Assembly (NCBI GenBank): GCA_025612375.1
Contig: JAAXKN010000019.1
Span: 1-64,000 of the forward strand
Length of the DNA stretch: 64,000 nucleotides
Origin: Ignavibacteria bacterium
Lineage (GTDB): Bacteria > Bacteroidota > Ignavibacteria > Ignavibacteriales > SURF-24
Direction: 5' to 3'
Each line of letters opens with the position of its first letter. The stretch's first letter is position 1. The position numbers and the translations under genes were made by a program. The notes beneath the pieces were generated by a model, which did not search any database, was not told the DNA's origin, and was given only the letters and a program-made list of their open reading frames with translations. This document shows positions 28,004 through 37,697 of the stretch, piece after piece.

Positions 28004-28309
28004 AAGGGCTAATCCTTAATTGCATTGTAAAATGTGCCATAAATGTGTTCCCCTGAAAAAGTTTAAAAATCCTGGTTCTGCTGAAATCTGCCTTTTTTAG
28101 TAAATATCTGTAATATTGCAGAATAAAATTATGTCAAAATTTTTCAGTAAAACCGCACCTTTTCTTTTCTGGAACACTCGGAAAAAGAGCATAAATTACT
28201 TCCTTTTTCACCCGGGAAGCAATTTACAAATTTGTTTAAATAAAGAATCCCCCTCCGTATTTTACTGAAACGTTTCAGTATGGAGGGGGAAATCAGATTG
28301 ACCTGTGAC
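28004..28309. other. Intergenic region with operator-bearing hairpin
   Basis: This 306-base region lies between two minus-strand genes. Its left part is AT-rich and should hold the promoter of the esterase gene; I cannot pick a clear -7/-33 pair. Its right part holds the hairpin at 28249-28289. There is no gene in it. Confidence 0.5.
28249..28289 (-). terminator. Terminator whose stem tip is a LacI-like palindrome
   Basis: CCCCCTCC (28249-28256) pairs with GGAGGGGG (28282-28289). Between them is the 18-bp perfect palindrome TACTGAAACGTTTCAGTA (28263-28280). The outer stem fits a terminator of the GH3 gene. The palindrome has the AAACGTTT centre of LacI/CcpA-family operators, so the site may also regulate the esterase gene downstream. 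Confidence 0.6.
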
Positions 28310-30148
28310 TTATTTCTTCGTCACTTTTTTATCATAATGTAACCCAAAACCGTATTTGAAAAGGGGATCGTAATTCTTGTCCCCGATGTTTATCGGAACC
28401 TGCGACATTGTCTTCGGCCATGAGTGTGTCAGCTTGCCTGTAAAGTTATAGTCTCCGAAGAGCACGTCTGCTATTCCCTGCCCCTCAGTTCCCGGCAGCC
28501 AGGCTGCCACGAAAGCATCTGTATACTTTAAGACCGGGTCAATTATTAGTGGCCTTCCTGAAAAGAGCACTACAACTACCGGAATACCGGCTTTTTTAAC
28601 CTGTTCAATTGCCTTTATGTCTTCAGGATTCAGACTGAGGTCGCTTGTATCGCCAAGCATTTCTGCATAGGGGTTTTCACCTACAACCACAACACCCAGG
28701 TCGGCTCCTTCGGCGCCTGAACCGTCTTTGGAGAAAGTAACGTTTGTCGAAGGAACGGTATTCTTTATTGCCTGAAGTACAGTTGTGCCGCCTGTTGTAA
28801 CGTCACCTAACTGCCCCTGCCAGCTTATTGTCCAGCCGCCGCACTGCATTCCTATATCACCAGCGCCTCTTCCGGAAACGTGTATTCTCTTTAAGTTCTT
28901 TGAAATTGGAAGCGTATTGTTCGAGTTCTTAAGAAGAACAAGCGACTGCCTTACGCATTCGCGGGCAACTTCCCTGTGCTCTTTGGAGCCTATCTTTGCC
29001 GTTAAAGCCTTGTCTGTGTAAGGATGATTGAACAGATCCATGTCGAATTTAACCTTAAGAATTCTTCTTACGGCGTCATCAATTCTTGCAACAGGAACTT
29101 TTCCTTCCTGAACCAGCTCTTTTAAGTCTTTAATGAATTCTTTGTAGTTGTTCTTTTTCTGTGAGCCGTTCGGTATCATTATCATATCCAGCCCGGCATT
29201 GATTGAAAGCTCAACGTCCTCCTTGAAGTCCGGAGAAATCTGGTCAATTGCTGCCCAGTCTGAAACGAGGAATCCCTTAAAGCCAAGCTCTTTTTTCAGA
29301 ACGTCGGTAAGGAGGTACTTGTGCTGGTGCATCTTAACGCCGTTCCAGCTGCTGTAGGAAACCATTATTGTTGTAACTCCGGCCTTTATGGCCTCAGCAT
29401 AACCGGGGAGGAAGAGTTTGCGGAATGTCTTTTCGTCGCAGACTGTATTTCCCTGATCTTTTCCGTTCATCGTTCCGCCGTCACCGGCAAAGTGCTTTGC
29501 GCATGCAAGGATTGAACTTCCGTCTGAAAGTTTCTTGCCCTGCAATCCAAGTACTGAAGCCCTCGACATGGTTTTTGTAATTTCAGGAGTCTCGCCAAAG
29601 CCTTCGTATGTGCGTCCCCACTTTTCGTTCCTCGGAACGGCAACGCACGGGGCAAATGTCCAGTCGATTCCTGTTCCAGCGATCTCTTCGGCAATTACAT
29701 GATTGGCTTTTTCAACCAGACCAGGGTTATTTGTTGCACCCAGGCCCACGTTGTGAGGAAATATTACTGCACCTTTAACATTATTGTGGCCGTGAACGCC
29801 GTCAATTCCGTATATCATCGGTATCTTAAGGCGGCTCTGCAGTGCATATGACTGGTATTTGTCGTAAACATTGGCCCAGCCTTCGGGTGAAATGTCCTTA
29901 GGTTCCGAGTTTCCGCCGCTTAACATCGATCCCAAAGCAAGTGTCTTAATATCTTCCAGGTCATCAAGGGCATCCATGTCAACCTGTGTCATCTGTCCGA
30001 TCTTTTCATCTAAAGTCATTATAGAGAGCAGAGAATCCACTTTCACCAGTGTTTTCTGCTTTTTTACCTTCGGAGTGCCTCCGGTAAACAAAAATAAAGC
30101 AAGTAGTGGAACAGCAAGAAGTACTATTCCTTTTGATCTTTTCATCAT
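28310..30148 (-). CDS. GH3 beta-glucosidase / exo-1,3-1,4-glucanase type
   Basis: The 612-residue GH3 has a signal peptide ([15 protein letters not shown]) and the two-domain barley exoglucanase (ExoI)/ExoP arrangement without PA14 or FN3. Nucleophile Asp297 is in GFLVSDWAA, and KHFAGDGGT is at 218-226. The C-terminal domain carries the usual acid/base region ([11 protein letters not shown], with Glu in [10 protein letters not shown]). Enzymes of this subgroup remove glucose from the non-reducing ends of beta-1,3, beta-1,4 or mixed-linkage glucans. It is followed upstream on the same strand by a close paralogue (30230-32032), indicating tandem duplication. Confidence 0.92.
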   Translation of the reverse strand: MMKRSKGIVLLAVPLLALFLFTGGTPKVKKQKTLVKVDSLLSIMTLDEKIGQMTQVDMDALDDLEDIKTLALGSMLSGGNSEPKDISPEGWANVYDKYQSYALQSRLKIPMIYGIDGVHGHNNVKGAVIFPHNVGLGATNNPGLVEKANHVIAEEIAGTGIDWTFAPCVAVPRNEKWGRTYEGFGETPEITKTMSRASVLGLQGKKLSDGSSILACAKHFAGDGGTMNGKDQGNTVCDEKTFRKLFLPGYAEAIKAGVTTIMVSYSSWNGVKMHQHKYLLTDVLKKELGFKGFLVSDWAAIDQISPDFKEDVELSINAGLDMIMIPNGSQKKNNYKEFIKDLKELVQEGKVPVARIDDAVRRILKVKFDMDLFNHPYTDKALTAKIGSKEHREVARECVRQSLVLLKNSNNTLPISKNLKRIHVSGRGAGDIGMQCGGWTISWQGQLGDVTTGGTTVLQAIKNTVPSTNVTFSKDGSGAEGADLGVVVVGENPYAEMLGDTSDLSLNPEDIKAIEQVKKAGIPVVVVLFSGRPLIIDPVLKYTDAFVAAWLPGTEGQGIADVLFGDYNFTGKLTHSWPKTMSQVPINIGDKNYDPLFKYGFGLHYDKKVTKK

Positions 30149-30229
30149 TACCTCATTAGAATAGATAGTTTATTAGTTAATATTAGAACAAAAAAATGTC
30201 TGAACTATAAATGTCTTAACCAAAGATCC

Positions 30230-32032
30230 TTAAAAAGAAAGGCCAAAGCCGTATTCAAATAAAGGCTCATAGGTCTTGTCGCCGGCGTTAATCGGAATCT
30301 GTGTCATCGCTTGGGGCCAGCTGTGTGAAAGCTTGCCCGTGGGTTTGTAGTCCCCGAAAAGAATGTCTGCAACGCCCTGCCCCTCACTCCCCGGCAGCCA
30401 GGCTGCCATAAAGGCGTCTGTTTTATTAATAATGTCGCTTATTATCATGGGCCTTCCTGAGACGAGTACAGTAACAACGGGAATGCCGGCGTTCTTAAGG
30501 TTTGTAACTACTCTTATGTCTTCGGCTGAAAGCCTGAGGTCCGTGCGGTCGCCCCCGCCTTCAACATACGGAGTCTCGCCTATTACAGCAATTGCAAAGT
30601 CCATTCCCTGTGCGCCGGAACCGTCGGCTGAATAAGTAACCTTAGTTGCTGCTGAAACTGTATTCTTAATTGCCTGAAGAATTGTTGTGCCTGTTGTTAT
30701 GTTTCCGCTCTGCCCCTGCCAGCTTATTGTCCAGCCGCCGCACTGATTGCCGATGTCGTTGGCGTTTTTCCCGGCGACTATGATATTCTTCGCGCCTTTG
30801 GACAGCGGAAGCATATTGTTCAAGTTTTTTAACAATACCATTGATTCCCGGACGCACTGCCTGGCAACTTCCCTGTGGGCGTCTGAGCCAAAAGAAGCAA
30901 TTAAACTTTTATCCGTGTAGGGATTTTCAAACAGGTGCATCTGAAGTTTTACCCTTAAAATGCGCCTTACGGCATCGTCTACTCTTGCCATGGGAATCCT
31001 CCCTTCCTGAACCAGTTCCTTCATTGCAGTTATAAACTGTTTCCAGTTGCCGGGCTCCATTGCCATGTCAAGCCCTGCATTAATGGCTGTTGCCACCTGG
31101 GTTTTATAGTCTCCCGGCAGCTGTTCAATTCCGGCCCAGTCGGAAACGAGAAAACCCTTAAATCCCAGCTCATTTTTCAGAACGTCTGTAAGAAGGTACT
31201 TATGCGAGTGCATCTTAACGCCGTTCCAGCTGCTGAAAGAAACCATAATGGACCCCACACCGGCTTTAATGGCTGCAATGTAACCCGGAAGGTGCACTTT
31301 CCTTAAAGTTTCTTCATCTATAACGGTATTGCCCTGGTCGTGCCCGTCAGTTGTTCCGCCGTCGCCTACAAAATGCTTGGCGCAGGCAAGGACTGAGGCG
31401 GGGCTGTCAAACTCGCTTCCCTGAAATCCTTTAACTGCAGCCTCGGCCATCATTGCCTGGAGTTCCGGAGTCTCCCCGAAACCTTCGTATGTGCGCCCCC
31501 ACCTTTCGTTTCTTACTACTGCAATGCAGGGGGCAAAAGTCCAGTCTATGCCTGTAGCGGCAATCTCCTCGGCAGTTATTCTGGCTGCTTTTTCTACTAG
31601 GGATGGGTTACGCGTACAGCCAAGGGCAATGTTGTGAGGGAATATTACGGCACCTTTGACATTATTGTGCCCGTGAACCGCATCAACTCCATATATAAGA
31701 GGTATTTTTAGGCGCGTCTTAAGAGCGTACGTCTGGAAACCATCATACATATTTGCCCAGCCCGGGGCTGAGTTATCCTGCGGGGCGCTTCCACCTCCGC
31801 TTAGAATAGAGCCGATAAAATAGTCGCGCACATCTTCAGGTTTTACGGAAGCTCTTTCGGCCTGCGTCATCTGGCCGATTTTTTCTTCCAGCGTCATCTG
31901 AGAAAGCAGGTCCTCGACTTTCTTTTCAATTGATGTTGTTTCAGGCTGCATTGGGTTTTGCTCATCTTTTTTGCACGAAACGTTTAACAGACCAATAGAC
32001 AGGAACGACATTAAAAGGAATTTTTTCATCAT
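30230..32032 (-). CDS. GH3 beta-glucosidase lipoprotein, paralogue of its neighbour
   Basis: The 600-residue GH3 is closely similar to 28310-30148 along its whole length. The difference is the N-terminus, which is a lipoprotein signal (LLNVSC, Cys20) followed by a KKDEQNP tether. Nucleophile Asp298 is in FLVSDWAG, and the acid/base region is in [14 protein letters not shown]. Being lipidated, it should be tethered to a membrane while the paralogue is soluble, so the pair may divide periplasmic and membrane-bound trimming of beta-glucan oligosaccharides. The 81-base gap to the next gene fits co-transcription. Confidence 0.92.
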   Translation of the reverse strand: MMKKFLLMSFLSIGLLNVSCKKDEQNPMQPETTSIEKKVEDLLSQMTLEEKIGQMTQAERASVKPEDVRDYFIGSILSGGGSAPQDNSAPGWANMYDGFQTYALKTRLKIPLIYGVDAVHGHNNVKGAVIFPHNIALGCTRNPSLVEKAARITAEEIAATGIDWTFAPCIAVVRNERWGRTYEGFGETPELQAMMAEAAVKGFQGSEFDSPASVLACAKHFVGDGGTTDGHDQGNTVIDEETLRKVHLPGYIAAIKAGVGSIMVSFSSWNGVKMHSHKYLLTDVLKNELGFKGFLVSDWAGIEQLPGDYKTQVATAINAGLDMAMEPGNWKQFITAMKELVQEGRIPMARVDDAVRRILRVKLQMHLFENPYTDKSLIASFGSDAHREVARQCVRESMVLLKNLNNMLPLSKGAKNIIVAGKNANDIGNQCGGWTISWQGQSGNITTGTTILQAIKNTVSAATKVTYSADGSGAQGMDFAIAVIGETPYVEGGGDRTDLRLSAEDIRVVTNLKNAGIPVVTVLVSGRPMIISDIINKTDAFMAAWLPGSEGQGVADILFGDYKPTGKLSHSWPQAMTQIPINAGDKTYEPLFEYGFGLSF

Positions 32033-32092
32033 TAAATTAGTCCGGGTTACAGTGTTTAATTATTCAGGTGTTTGTATAAGAAGTTTTCAGTA

Positions 32093-32124
32093 GAAAAAAA
32101 GAACACGCCCTAAAAGGCGTGTTC
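32093..32124 (-). terminator. Intrinsic terminator of the ROK gene
   Basis: GAACACGCC (32101-32109) pairs with GGCGTGTTC (32116-32124); on the minus strand the stem is followed by TTTTTTTCTAC. Confidence 0.9.
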
Positions 32125-32139
32125 CTTAAAATTAATCGT

Positions 32140-33114
32140 TCAGCTTTTCTGAGTTTTCTCAAGTTCGTTCCAGATTAAAGCGCTTGCCCCTAAAACCGCG
32201 GTATTGCCTTTTGTAAGGGCCGATGGCAGAAGCTTAACCTTATTCTTGAATATGTTAAGCATATACTTTTCCATGTAGCGCTTTGTCGGTTCAAAAATGA
32301 GATCTCCCGAGGCGGCAAGGCCGCCAAAGAGAATTATGGCCTCGGGACTTGTGTGAGCTACTGCATCGGCGAGCTTTATGCCCAGGACTTTTCCCGTAAA
32401 CTCAAATGCCTCAAGTGCAAGCTTGTCCCCTTTTGCTGCGGCTTCATAAATCATTTTAGCCGTGAGGTCGTTAAAACTTACACCTCTAAGCTCACTTTCA
32501 ATCGTTGTGTCGCAAATGAGCTCGTAGACGGTTCTGCGGATTCCGCTTGCCGAGGCATAGGTCTCAAGGCATCCCTGCCTGCCGCAGCCGCAGTGCCGCC
32601 CCTCAGGGTCATAAATCGTGTGGCCTACTTCGCCGGCAAAACCGTCGTGGCCGTAAACAAGACTTCCGTTTACCACTATGCCGCTTCCAAGACCGGTCCC
32701 AAGCGTAATAACGATAAAATCCTTCATCCCCCTGGCCGCGCCGAACTGCATCTCACCTATTGCCGCGGCGTTAGCGTCATTTGTAATGGCTGAAGGAATG
32801 TCGTAATATTTTTTTACCATTTCGATTACGTTTACAGTCCCCCAGTTCAGGTTAGGGGGCTGTTCAACAGTTCCTTTATAATAATTGGCATTGGGAGCGC
32901 CAATGCCTATGCCTATAAAATTGCACTTCTCTGAAATCTTTGCAAAAGTTTCATTGACCGCCGGATAAAGCCTTGCAAAAAGCTTGTCGGCCTTTTCATT
33001 TGAACATGTGGGTATTGAGGACTCAATGAGGCAGTTGCCCTCTTTGTCTACAAAACCGAAAACCGTATTTGTCCCGCCAATATCAATCCCAAGAGTTACG
33101 TCAACTTTTGCCAT
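32140..33114 (-). CDS. ROK-family sugar kinase (glucokinase-like)
   Basis: The 324-residue cytoplasmic kinase has the ATP-binding segment GIDIGGTNT at 9-17, the catalytic Asp in ITNDANAAA, and the ROK zinc motif CGCGRQGCLE. No N-terminal helix-turn-helix is present, so it is an enzyme rather than a ROK repressor. Glucokinase is most likely since the surrounding enzymes release glucose, but mannose, fructose and N-acetylhexosamine kinases look alike. The MFS transporter gene ends four bases upstream, so the two form an uptake-and-phosphorylation pair on one transcript. Confidence 0.9.
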   Translation of the reverse strand: MAKVDVTLGIDIGGTNTVFGFVDKEGNCLIESSIPTCSNEKADKLFARLYPAVNETFAKISEKCNFIGIGIGAPNANYYKGTVEQPPNLNWGTVNVIEMVKKYYDIPSAITNDANAAAIGEMQFGAARGMKDFIVITLGTGLGSGIVVNGSLVYGHDGFAGEVGHTIYDPEGRHCGCGRQGCLETYASASGIRRTVYELICDTTIESELRGVSFNDLTAKMIYEAAAKGDKLALEAFEFTGKVLGIKLADAVAHTSPEAIILFGGLAASGDLIFEPTKRYMEKYMLNIFKNKVKLLPSALTKGNTAVLGASALIWNELEKTQKS

Positions 33115-33118
33115 ATTC

Positions 33119-34444
33119 TTAAGCCCTCTTTAAGTGGGAAGGAACGTGGCCTTTAAGTCCATAGTAAGCTATGAACAGGTAGCAGATTGCTGGCAGGAAG
33201 AATGCATGGTGAATGCCGATATTGTCAGCAAAGAAACCCTGCAAAAGAGGAATGAGCGCGCCGCCTACAATTGCCATGCAAAGAATGCCCGAGGCCTGTC
33301 CGGTATGCTTTCCGAGGCCGTCAATTGCAAGAGTGAAGATTGTCGGGAACATGATGGAATTGAAAAGACCTATTAAAAGAATTGACCACATTGCAACCTG
33401 CCCTGTTGTAATCATGGTAATTATAACCAAAGCAGAGGCAACAAAAGCATTAAATGCAAGTACTGCTCCCGGCTTAATCTTTCTCTGGACGGCTGAACCT
33501 ATAAAGCGCCCTATCATTGCGCCGCCCCAGTAAAATGAAACAAATTTTCCTGCCTGTGCTTCCGGAAGTCCTGCAACAAAAGGCTGTCCGAGATAGTTTA
33601 CTAAAAAGCTTCCTATTGAAACTTCAGCTCCTACGTAAACAAAAATTCCTATTGCGCCTAAGACCAGGTGCTTGTAGCCCCATGCACTTTCATGATTCTG
33701 ATCGAGGCTCTGGCCGCTTCCGTCTGCCGAACCTGCACTGGCGGCTTCAATTACAGGAAGCTTGAATATTGCAAATACGCCTGCTATCACGAACAAGGCT
33801 GCAGCCAGGCCTAAATAAGGCACCTGTACAGCGGCGGCTTCTGTTGCCTGATAAGCCGAAAGTTCTGCCGGGCTTAATTGGGCAATAGCATCGGCACTTT
33901 TAACTGCAACCGAAAGTATTAAAAGAGAACCAAAGAAAGGTGCTATTGTGGTGCCGAGAGAATTAAAAGCCTGTGTCAGGTTAAGACGGCTTGAAGCTGT
34001 CTCAGGCTTTCCAAGTATTGCAACGTAAGGGTTTGCAGCTACCTGAAGAAGTGTTATTCCGGCGGCAAGAATAAAAAGTGCCAGGAGGAACATTGGATAA
34101 GATCTGAGGCCGGCAGCAGGATAAAAGAACAGGCAGCCGATTCCTGCTGTTATTAAGCCTATAATAATTCCTTTTTTATAACCGATTTTTTCAACAAGGA
34201 TTCCTGAAGGCAGTGAAACAAGGAAATATGCCCCAAAGAAGCAGAACTGTATCAGCATTGCTTCAGTGTAGTTCAGTGAAAATACTGCTTTAAGGTGGGG
34301 AATGATGATGTCATTAAGACACGTCAGAAAACCCCACATGAAAAACAGTGAAGTTAATACAGTCAGAGCCGGTGTGTAATTAGCCTGAGGCTGGGGTACA
34401 GTCTTCAGGTTTTTAACGTCAATCGTGGAACTCGATACAGCCAT
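33119..34444 (-). CDS. MFS sugar transporter, FucP/GluP family
   Basis: The 441-residue inner-membrane protein has 12 predicted helices. The fucose/glucose-galactose permease family shows in [23 protein letters not shown] near 28-50 and in the repeated small-residue helices ([16 protein letters not shown], with the N-P motif). It should import a hexose by proton symport. The C-terminal half includes the [13 protein letters not shown]-type motif ([13 protein letters not shown]) typical of the family. It is followed four bases later by the ROK kinase. Glucose or mannose transport is inferred from context. Confidence 0.9.
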   Translation of the reverse strand: MAVSSSTIDVKNLKTVPQPQANYTPALTVLTSLFFMWGFLTCLNDIIIPHLKAVFSLNYTEAMLIQFCFFGAYFLVSLPSGILVEKIGYKKGIIIGLITAGIGCLFFYPAAGLRSYPMFLLALFILAAGITLLQVAANPYVAILGKPETASSRLNLTQAFNSLGTTIAPFFGSLLILSVAVKSADAIAQLSPAELSAYQATEAAAVQVPYLGLAAALFVIAGVFAIFKLPVIEAASAGSADGSGQSLDQNHESAWGYKHLVLGAIGIFVYVGAEVSIGSFLVNYLGQPFVAGLPEAQAGKFVSFYWGGAMIGRFIGSAVQRKIKPGAVLAFNAFVASALVIITMITTGQVAMWSILLIGLFNSIMFPTIFTLAIDGLGKHTGQASGILCMAIVGGALIPLLQGFFADNIGIHHAFFLPAICYLFIAYYGLKGHVPSHLKRA

Positions 34445-34553
34445 TATAATCTCCCTTTAAGATTGTTTTTTGCTTTTCGTATTCATTTTATTTATGTACT
34501 AATTAATATAAGCTTTTTTAAAAAGAAACTGCTTTAATATAAACTCTTTTACC

Positions 34554-36002
34554 CTAAATCACGGAATCCAGAATGTGCGGCCTTTCATTATACAGCTGGA
34601 TTATTAGCTCACCAAAAAGTGTATTCGCCCAGGCAAACCATTTTCTTGTAAATTTTGACGCATTATCTTTATTGAAAGACTCGTGCATAAAGCCTGTCTG
34701 AGCGTGTGTCGCCTTAAGCATCTTAAGGCAATAAAGAATTTCCCTGTCCTCCGGGCTGGTAAGAGCCCTCATGGTAATCCCCAGGGGCCAGATTTGATCC
34801 ATCCCGCAGTGCGGCCCTCCAATGCCTTCGCCAGCCGTACCTTTGAAGAAATATGGGTTATCTGCGCTTAGCACAAATGCCCTCGTATTTATATATAAGG
34901 GATCGTCTTTTTTCCTGTATCCCAAATACGGAATTGAAAGAAGGCTCGGAACGTTGGCGTCATCCATAAAAAGCCTGTTGCCGAATCCGTCTGCCTCGTA
35001 GCAGTAGAGGCTTCCATAGTTAAGGTGTTCCGCCTTTGCGTACATTTCAATTGCTTCACTTAACTCCGCTGAAAATGACCTGCATTCTTCGGCAAAAGCC
35101 CTGTCCTTAAGCTCTGTAGAAAATATTTCATAAAGCTGGTCTAAAGAAACAGCTGCAAACATGTTTGAAGGAATTAAAAACGGGTACATGCAGCAGTCAT
35201 CCGAAGGCCTGAACATGGAGTGTATCAGTCCCACCTTCTTTGTGGGATTTCCCCACCCGTTCATCGCCACGGTGTCATAAAGCGAGCTTGTAACCCTCTG
35301 GAAAGAATAAGGCCCGTTCCCTTTTTTACGCTGCTGCTCACGGAACGTCTTAACTATAAGCTTCATCGCCTGCTGCCACTTTGCATCAAAGATGGATGCG
35401 TCCCGGGAATTTTTCCAGTATCCGTACGAAAGACGTATGGGGTAGCACAAGGAATCAATTTCCCACTTCCTTTCGTGCAGCTCGGGCTTCATATCTGTCA
35501 GGTCCTTTGCCCATTCGCTTCCTGTCGGCCCGAAATTGAACGCATTGGCATAAGGATCCAGAAGTATGCACCTTGCCTGGCGGTTTATCAGCCCTGCAAT
35601 CATCTCTTTCAAAGGGGCGTCATCCTTAATTAAAGGCAGATAAGGCCATACCTGGGCCGATGAATCCCTTAGCCACATGGCATGTATGTCGCCTGTTATA
35701 ACAAATGTGTCAGGCTTACCCTCAAACCGGCCCGATTCCACCGTTGTATCCAGCGTATTGGGGAAACAGTTCTCAAAAAGCCAGGAGATTTCCCTGTCCT
35801 TAATTTTAGTCTTCAGGCTGGAAATTTTTTCCTCAACGGCTTCACTCCTGAATTTCCTTTCTTTTAGAGGAGGCCTTTTGCTTTCAAAGGAAAACTCTTC
35901 CTTGGAATAAGATTTCCCAATAAAAGGAAAGCTGAAGCCTGAGCTGCCAAGTGCCCCTGCTATTAAAGCTGTTTTTTTAATAAATTCCCGTCTTGTGGTC
36001 AT
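34554..36002 (-). CDS. GH125 exo-alpha-1,6-mannosidase, Tat-type signal
   Basis: The 482-residue protein belongs to GH125 (formerly DUF1237), metal-independent inverting exo-alpha-mannosidases with an (alpha/alpha)6 barrel. Recognised segments: FVITGDIHAMWLRDSSAQVWPY near 98-120, PYANAFN, and GIGGPHCGMDQIWPLGI towards the C-terminus. The N-terminus begins MTTRREFIKK followed by a hydrophobic stretch, a twin-arginine signal. The gene reads from the ATG at 36002. It is preceded by a sigma-54-like element (36051-36066) and a pair of inverted repeats, so it is probably induced by the regulator encoded divergently. A host- or yeast-type mannan, or mannosylated glycan, is the likely substrate. Confidence 0.92.
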   Translation of the reverse strand: MTTRREFIKKTALIAGALGSSGFSFPFIGKSYSKEEFSFESKRPPLKERKFRSEAVEEKISSLKTKIKDREISWLFENCFPNTLDTTVESGRFEGKPDTFVITGDIHAMWLRDSSAQVWPYLPLIKDDAPLKEMIAGLINRQARCILLDPYANAFNFGPTGSEWAKDLTDMKPELHERKWEIDSLCYPIRLSYGYWKNSRDASIFDAKWQQAMKLIVKTFREQQRKKGNGPYSFQRVTSSLYDTVAMNGWGNPTKKVGLIHSMFRPSDDCCMYPFLIPSNMFAAVSLDQLYEIFSTELKDRAFAEECRSFSAELSEAIEMYAKAEHLNYGSLYCYEADGFGNRLFMDDANVPSLLSIPYLGYRKKDDPLYINTRAFVLSADNPYFFKGTAGEGIGGPHCGMDQIWPLGITMRALTSPEDREILYCLKMLKATHAQTGFMHESFNKDNASKFTRKWFAWANTLFGELIIQLYNERPHILDSVI

Positions 36003-36050
36003 TACGAACCCGTCTTTTACTCAAGATATATATTTCCCAACTGGGTGTTG

Positions 36051-36066
36051 GTCAAATATTATGCCT
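36051..36066 (-). promoter_or_regulatory. Sigma-54-like -24/-12 element of GH125
   Basis: On the minus strand this reads AGGCATAATATTTGAC: GG, ten bases, then GA. It has the GGYAY -24 box of sigma-54 promoters but TGA instead of TGC at -12, like the two other elements in this window. The expected start of transcription is about 38 bases before the ATG at 36002. Confidence 0.6.
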
Positions 36067-36140
36067 TAGTTAAAATAAGCTGTGGGAGCCTGAAGTGCAT
36101 ACTGATTTGCAGGGTTTTATCCCCTCAGCTGATAAAGGGC

Positions 36141-36155
36141 TTATTATTTTAATAA
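36141..36155. promoter_or_regulatory. Inverted repeat TTATTA-N3-TAATAA (proximal site for GH125)
   Basis: TTATTATTTTAATAA is a perfect inverted repeat with a TTT spacer. Its near edge is 76 bases from the -24 GG of the GH125 promoter, exactly as at the symporter gene. Candidate binding site for the sigma-54 response regulator at 39239. Confidence 0.6.
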
Positions 36156-36161
36156 GGAGTA

Positions 36162-36176
36162 TTATTAAATTGATAA
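36162..36176. promoter_or_regulatory. Inverted repeat, one mismatch (distal site for GH125)
   Basis: TTATTAAATTGATAA matches the same pattern with one changed base in the right arm. Its centre is 21 bases from the first site, two helical turns. Confidence 0.5.
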
Positions 36177-36323
36177 TTTCAGCGCTTTTTGAGCCCTTTA
36201 AGGGCGGAAGATCACGGCGCTAATTAATTTCCCCCTTTCTTACGATTATACGTGGAAAGTTTGCAAATTTAATTAAATTTGGTGAGCTGATTTTTCAGGC
36301 AGATAACTTTAATTCATTATTTT

Positions 36324-37670
36324 TTGAATTACAAATCAATAAAGAATCGCTTCGTGAAATTTGAAAAGCTGTTTTATGTAATTATTAGCGCCGTACTGGT
36401 TGTCGCTTTTATTCTTATAGGCTACGTTTCATCGCCGCTCATATTTCAGGCCCGCGACGGCTCGCAGGCTAAGAAGATCTATTATGTGGACCATATTTCC
36501 TCTGCACTCGGGAAAGTAATAGGCAAATTTAACGAAAAGTACAAAAACCAGATCGAGGTTGTGCCCATTAACCTCCCTTTTGAAAAATTCAGCACAAATG
36601 AACGCAAGGAGCTCTTAACCCGCTTCCTCCGCAGCAAAAGTGACAGAATAGACATATTTGCAGTTGACCAGATCTGGGTCCCCCGTTTTGTAAAATGGGG
36701 CATACCGCTCGAAAAATATATCTCTCCGGTTCAGAGGGGAAACCTTCTGGGCTACGCAATGCAGTCCTGTTACTATAATAATGAACTTATTGCAGTCCCC
36801 TTATATATAGATATAGCTCTTATGTATTACAGGGACGACCTCCTGAGAAACCTCCCCTGCTATGAGGAAATTAAATCCAAACTCAAATCCTCAATAACAT
36901 GGGACGATTTTATAGCACTTAAGGATAAGCTCCCCGGCGGGGCAAAGCCATACTTCGTTTTTCAGGCCGATGATTACGAGGGACTCATATGCAGCTTTAT
37001 GGAAATGCTTGCCGGACAGGGAGGATCAATCGTCTCAGGAGACTCTATAAAATTAAATACTCCTGAGGCCGTTATGGCGGCACGGCTTCTGACTGACCTG
37101 GTACACAAATACCATGTTTCCCCGGCTGAAGTCTCCAACCTGAAGGAAAATCCGAGCTACAAATATTTTATCGATAATAACTGCATCTTTTTGCGCGGCT
37201 GGCCCGGGTTCTTAAGGGACTATAAGGATGAGATGAGCCGCAAATTTATCTATAGCAATCTTAAAGCGGTTCCAACACCCCACTTTGCAGGGCATAAACC
37301 TGTCTCGGTCTACGGGGGGTGGAATCTTATGATTTCAAAATACTCTTCCAGAATACCAGAATCGGTTGTCTTCATCAATTACCTTATGAGCCCCGAGGCG
37401 CAAAAAATGCTCTATGAAGAGGGGGGATATCTGCCTATAAACACAAAATTGTATGGCGATAAGGAATTCCTGAAGTCCCACAAAGAACTGAATAATTACA
37501 GGAAAATGCTGGACCGTGGAATCCACAGGCCTTTTCTCGAACACTATACGAGCATTTCTGATATTCTCTCTTACTATCTTAATCTTGCCATCCAGAATAA
37601 AATGCCCATTGAAGAGGCGCTGAATAAGGCAACAGAAAAAATTAATTCAAAAAGCATTCTGCTCAAGTGA
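36324..37670 (+). CDS. Membrane-tethered ABC-type solute-binding protein (sensor component)
   Basis: The 448-residue family 1 extracellular solute-binding protein (MalE/UgpB fold) carries an uncleaved-looking N-terminal helix (FYVIISAVLVVAFILIGYVSS, residues 17-37) without a lipobox or obvious signal peptidase site. It would stay anchored with its binding domain in the periplasm. Fold landmarks: IDIFAVDQIWVPRFVKWG, VPLYIDIALMYYRDD, and SVYGGWNLMISKYS. No permease gene is near; instead a histidine kinase and a response regulator follow, so a sensing rather than transport role is inferred. The start is TTG 36324 (GTG 36357 is an alternative); neither has a strong ribosome binding site. Ligand probably an oligosaccharide. 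Confidence 0.85.
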   Translation: MNYKSIKNRFVKFEKLFYVIISAVLVVAFILIGYVSSPLIFQARDGSQAKKIYYVDHISSALGKVIGKFNEKYKNQIEVVPINLPFEKFSTNERKELLTRFLRSKSDRIDIFAVDQIWVPRFVKWGIPLEKYISPVQRGNLLGYAMQSCYYNNELIAVPLYIDIALMYYRDDLLRNLPCYEEIKSKLKSSITWDDFIALKDKLPGGAKPYFVFQADDYEGLICSFMEMLAGQGGSIVSGDSIKLNTPEAVMAARLLTDLVHKYHVSPAEVSNLKENPSYKYFIDNNCIFLRGWPGFLRDYKDEMSRKFIYSNLKAVPTPHFAGHKPVSVYGGWNLMISKYSSRIPESVVFINYLMSPEAQKMLYEEGGYLPINTKLYGDKEFLKSHKELNNYRKMLDRGIHRPFLEHYTSISDILSYYLNLAIQNKMPIEEALNKATEKINSKSILLK

Positions 37671-37697
37671 TGAATAGATATGAAGTGATGAATATAT

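Larger units (their letters stand above)
36003..36323. other. Divergent regulatory region between GH125 and the sensor operon
   Basis: This 321-base region separates the minus-strand GH125 gene from the plus-strand binding-protein gene. It contains a sigma-54-like element pointing at GH125 and two TTATTA-type inverted repeats. The promoter of the binding-protein operon is not clear: a TGG at 36253 and a GG-N10-GC at 36085-36098 were considered but not accepted. Confidence 0.6.

Noticed and set aside
36085-36098. GG-N10-GC match on the plus strand as a sigma-54 promoter for the sensor operon
   Set aside because: The leader would be over 200 bases and the inverted repeats would lie downstream of the start site; neither fits the geometry seen at the other three promoters.
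36253-36268. TGGAAAGTTTGCAAAT as a promoter of the sensor operon
   Set aside because: It is at a suggestive 78-base distance from the inverted repeat, but the -12 part (CAAA) matches neither TGC nor TGA.
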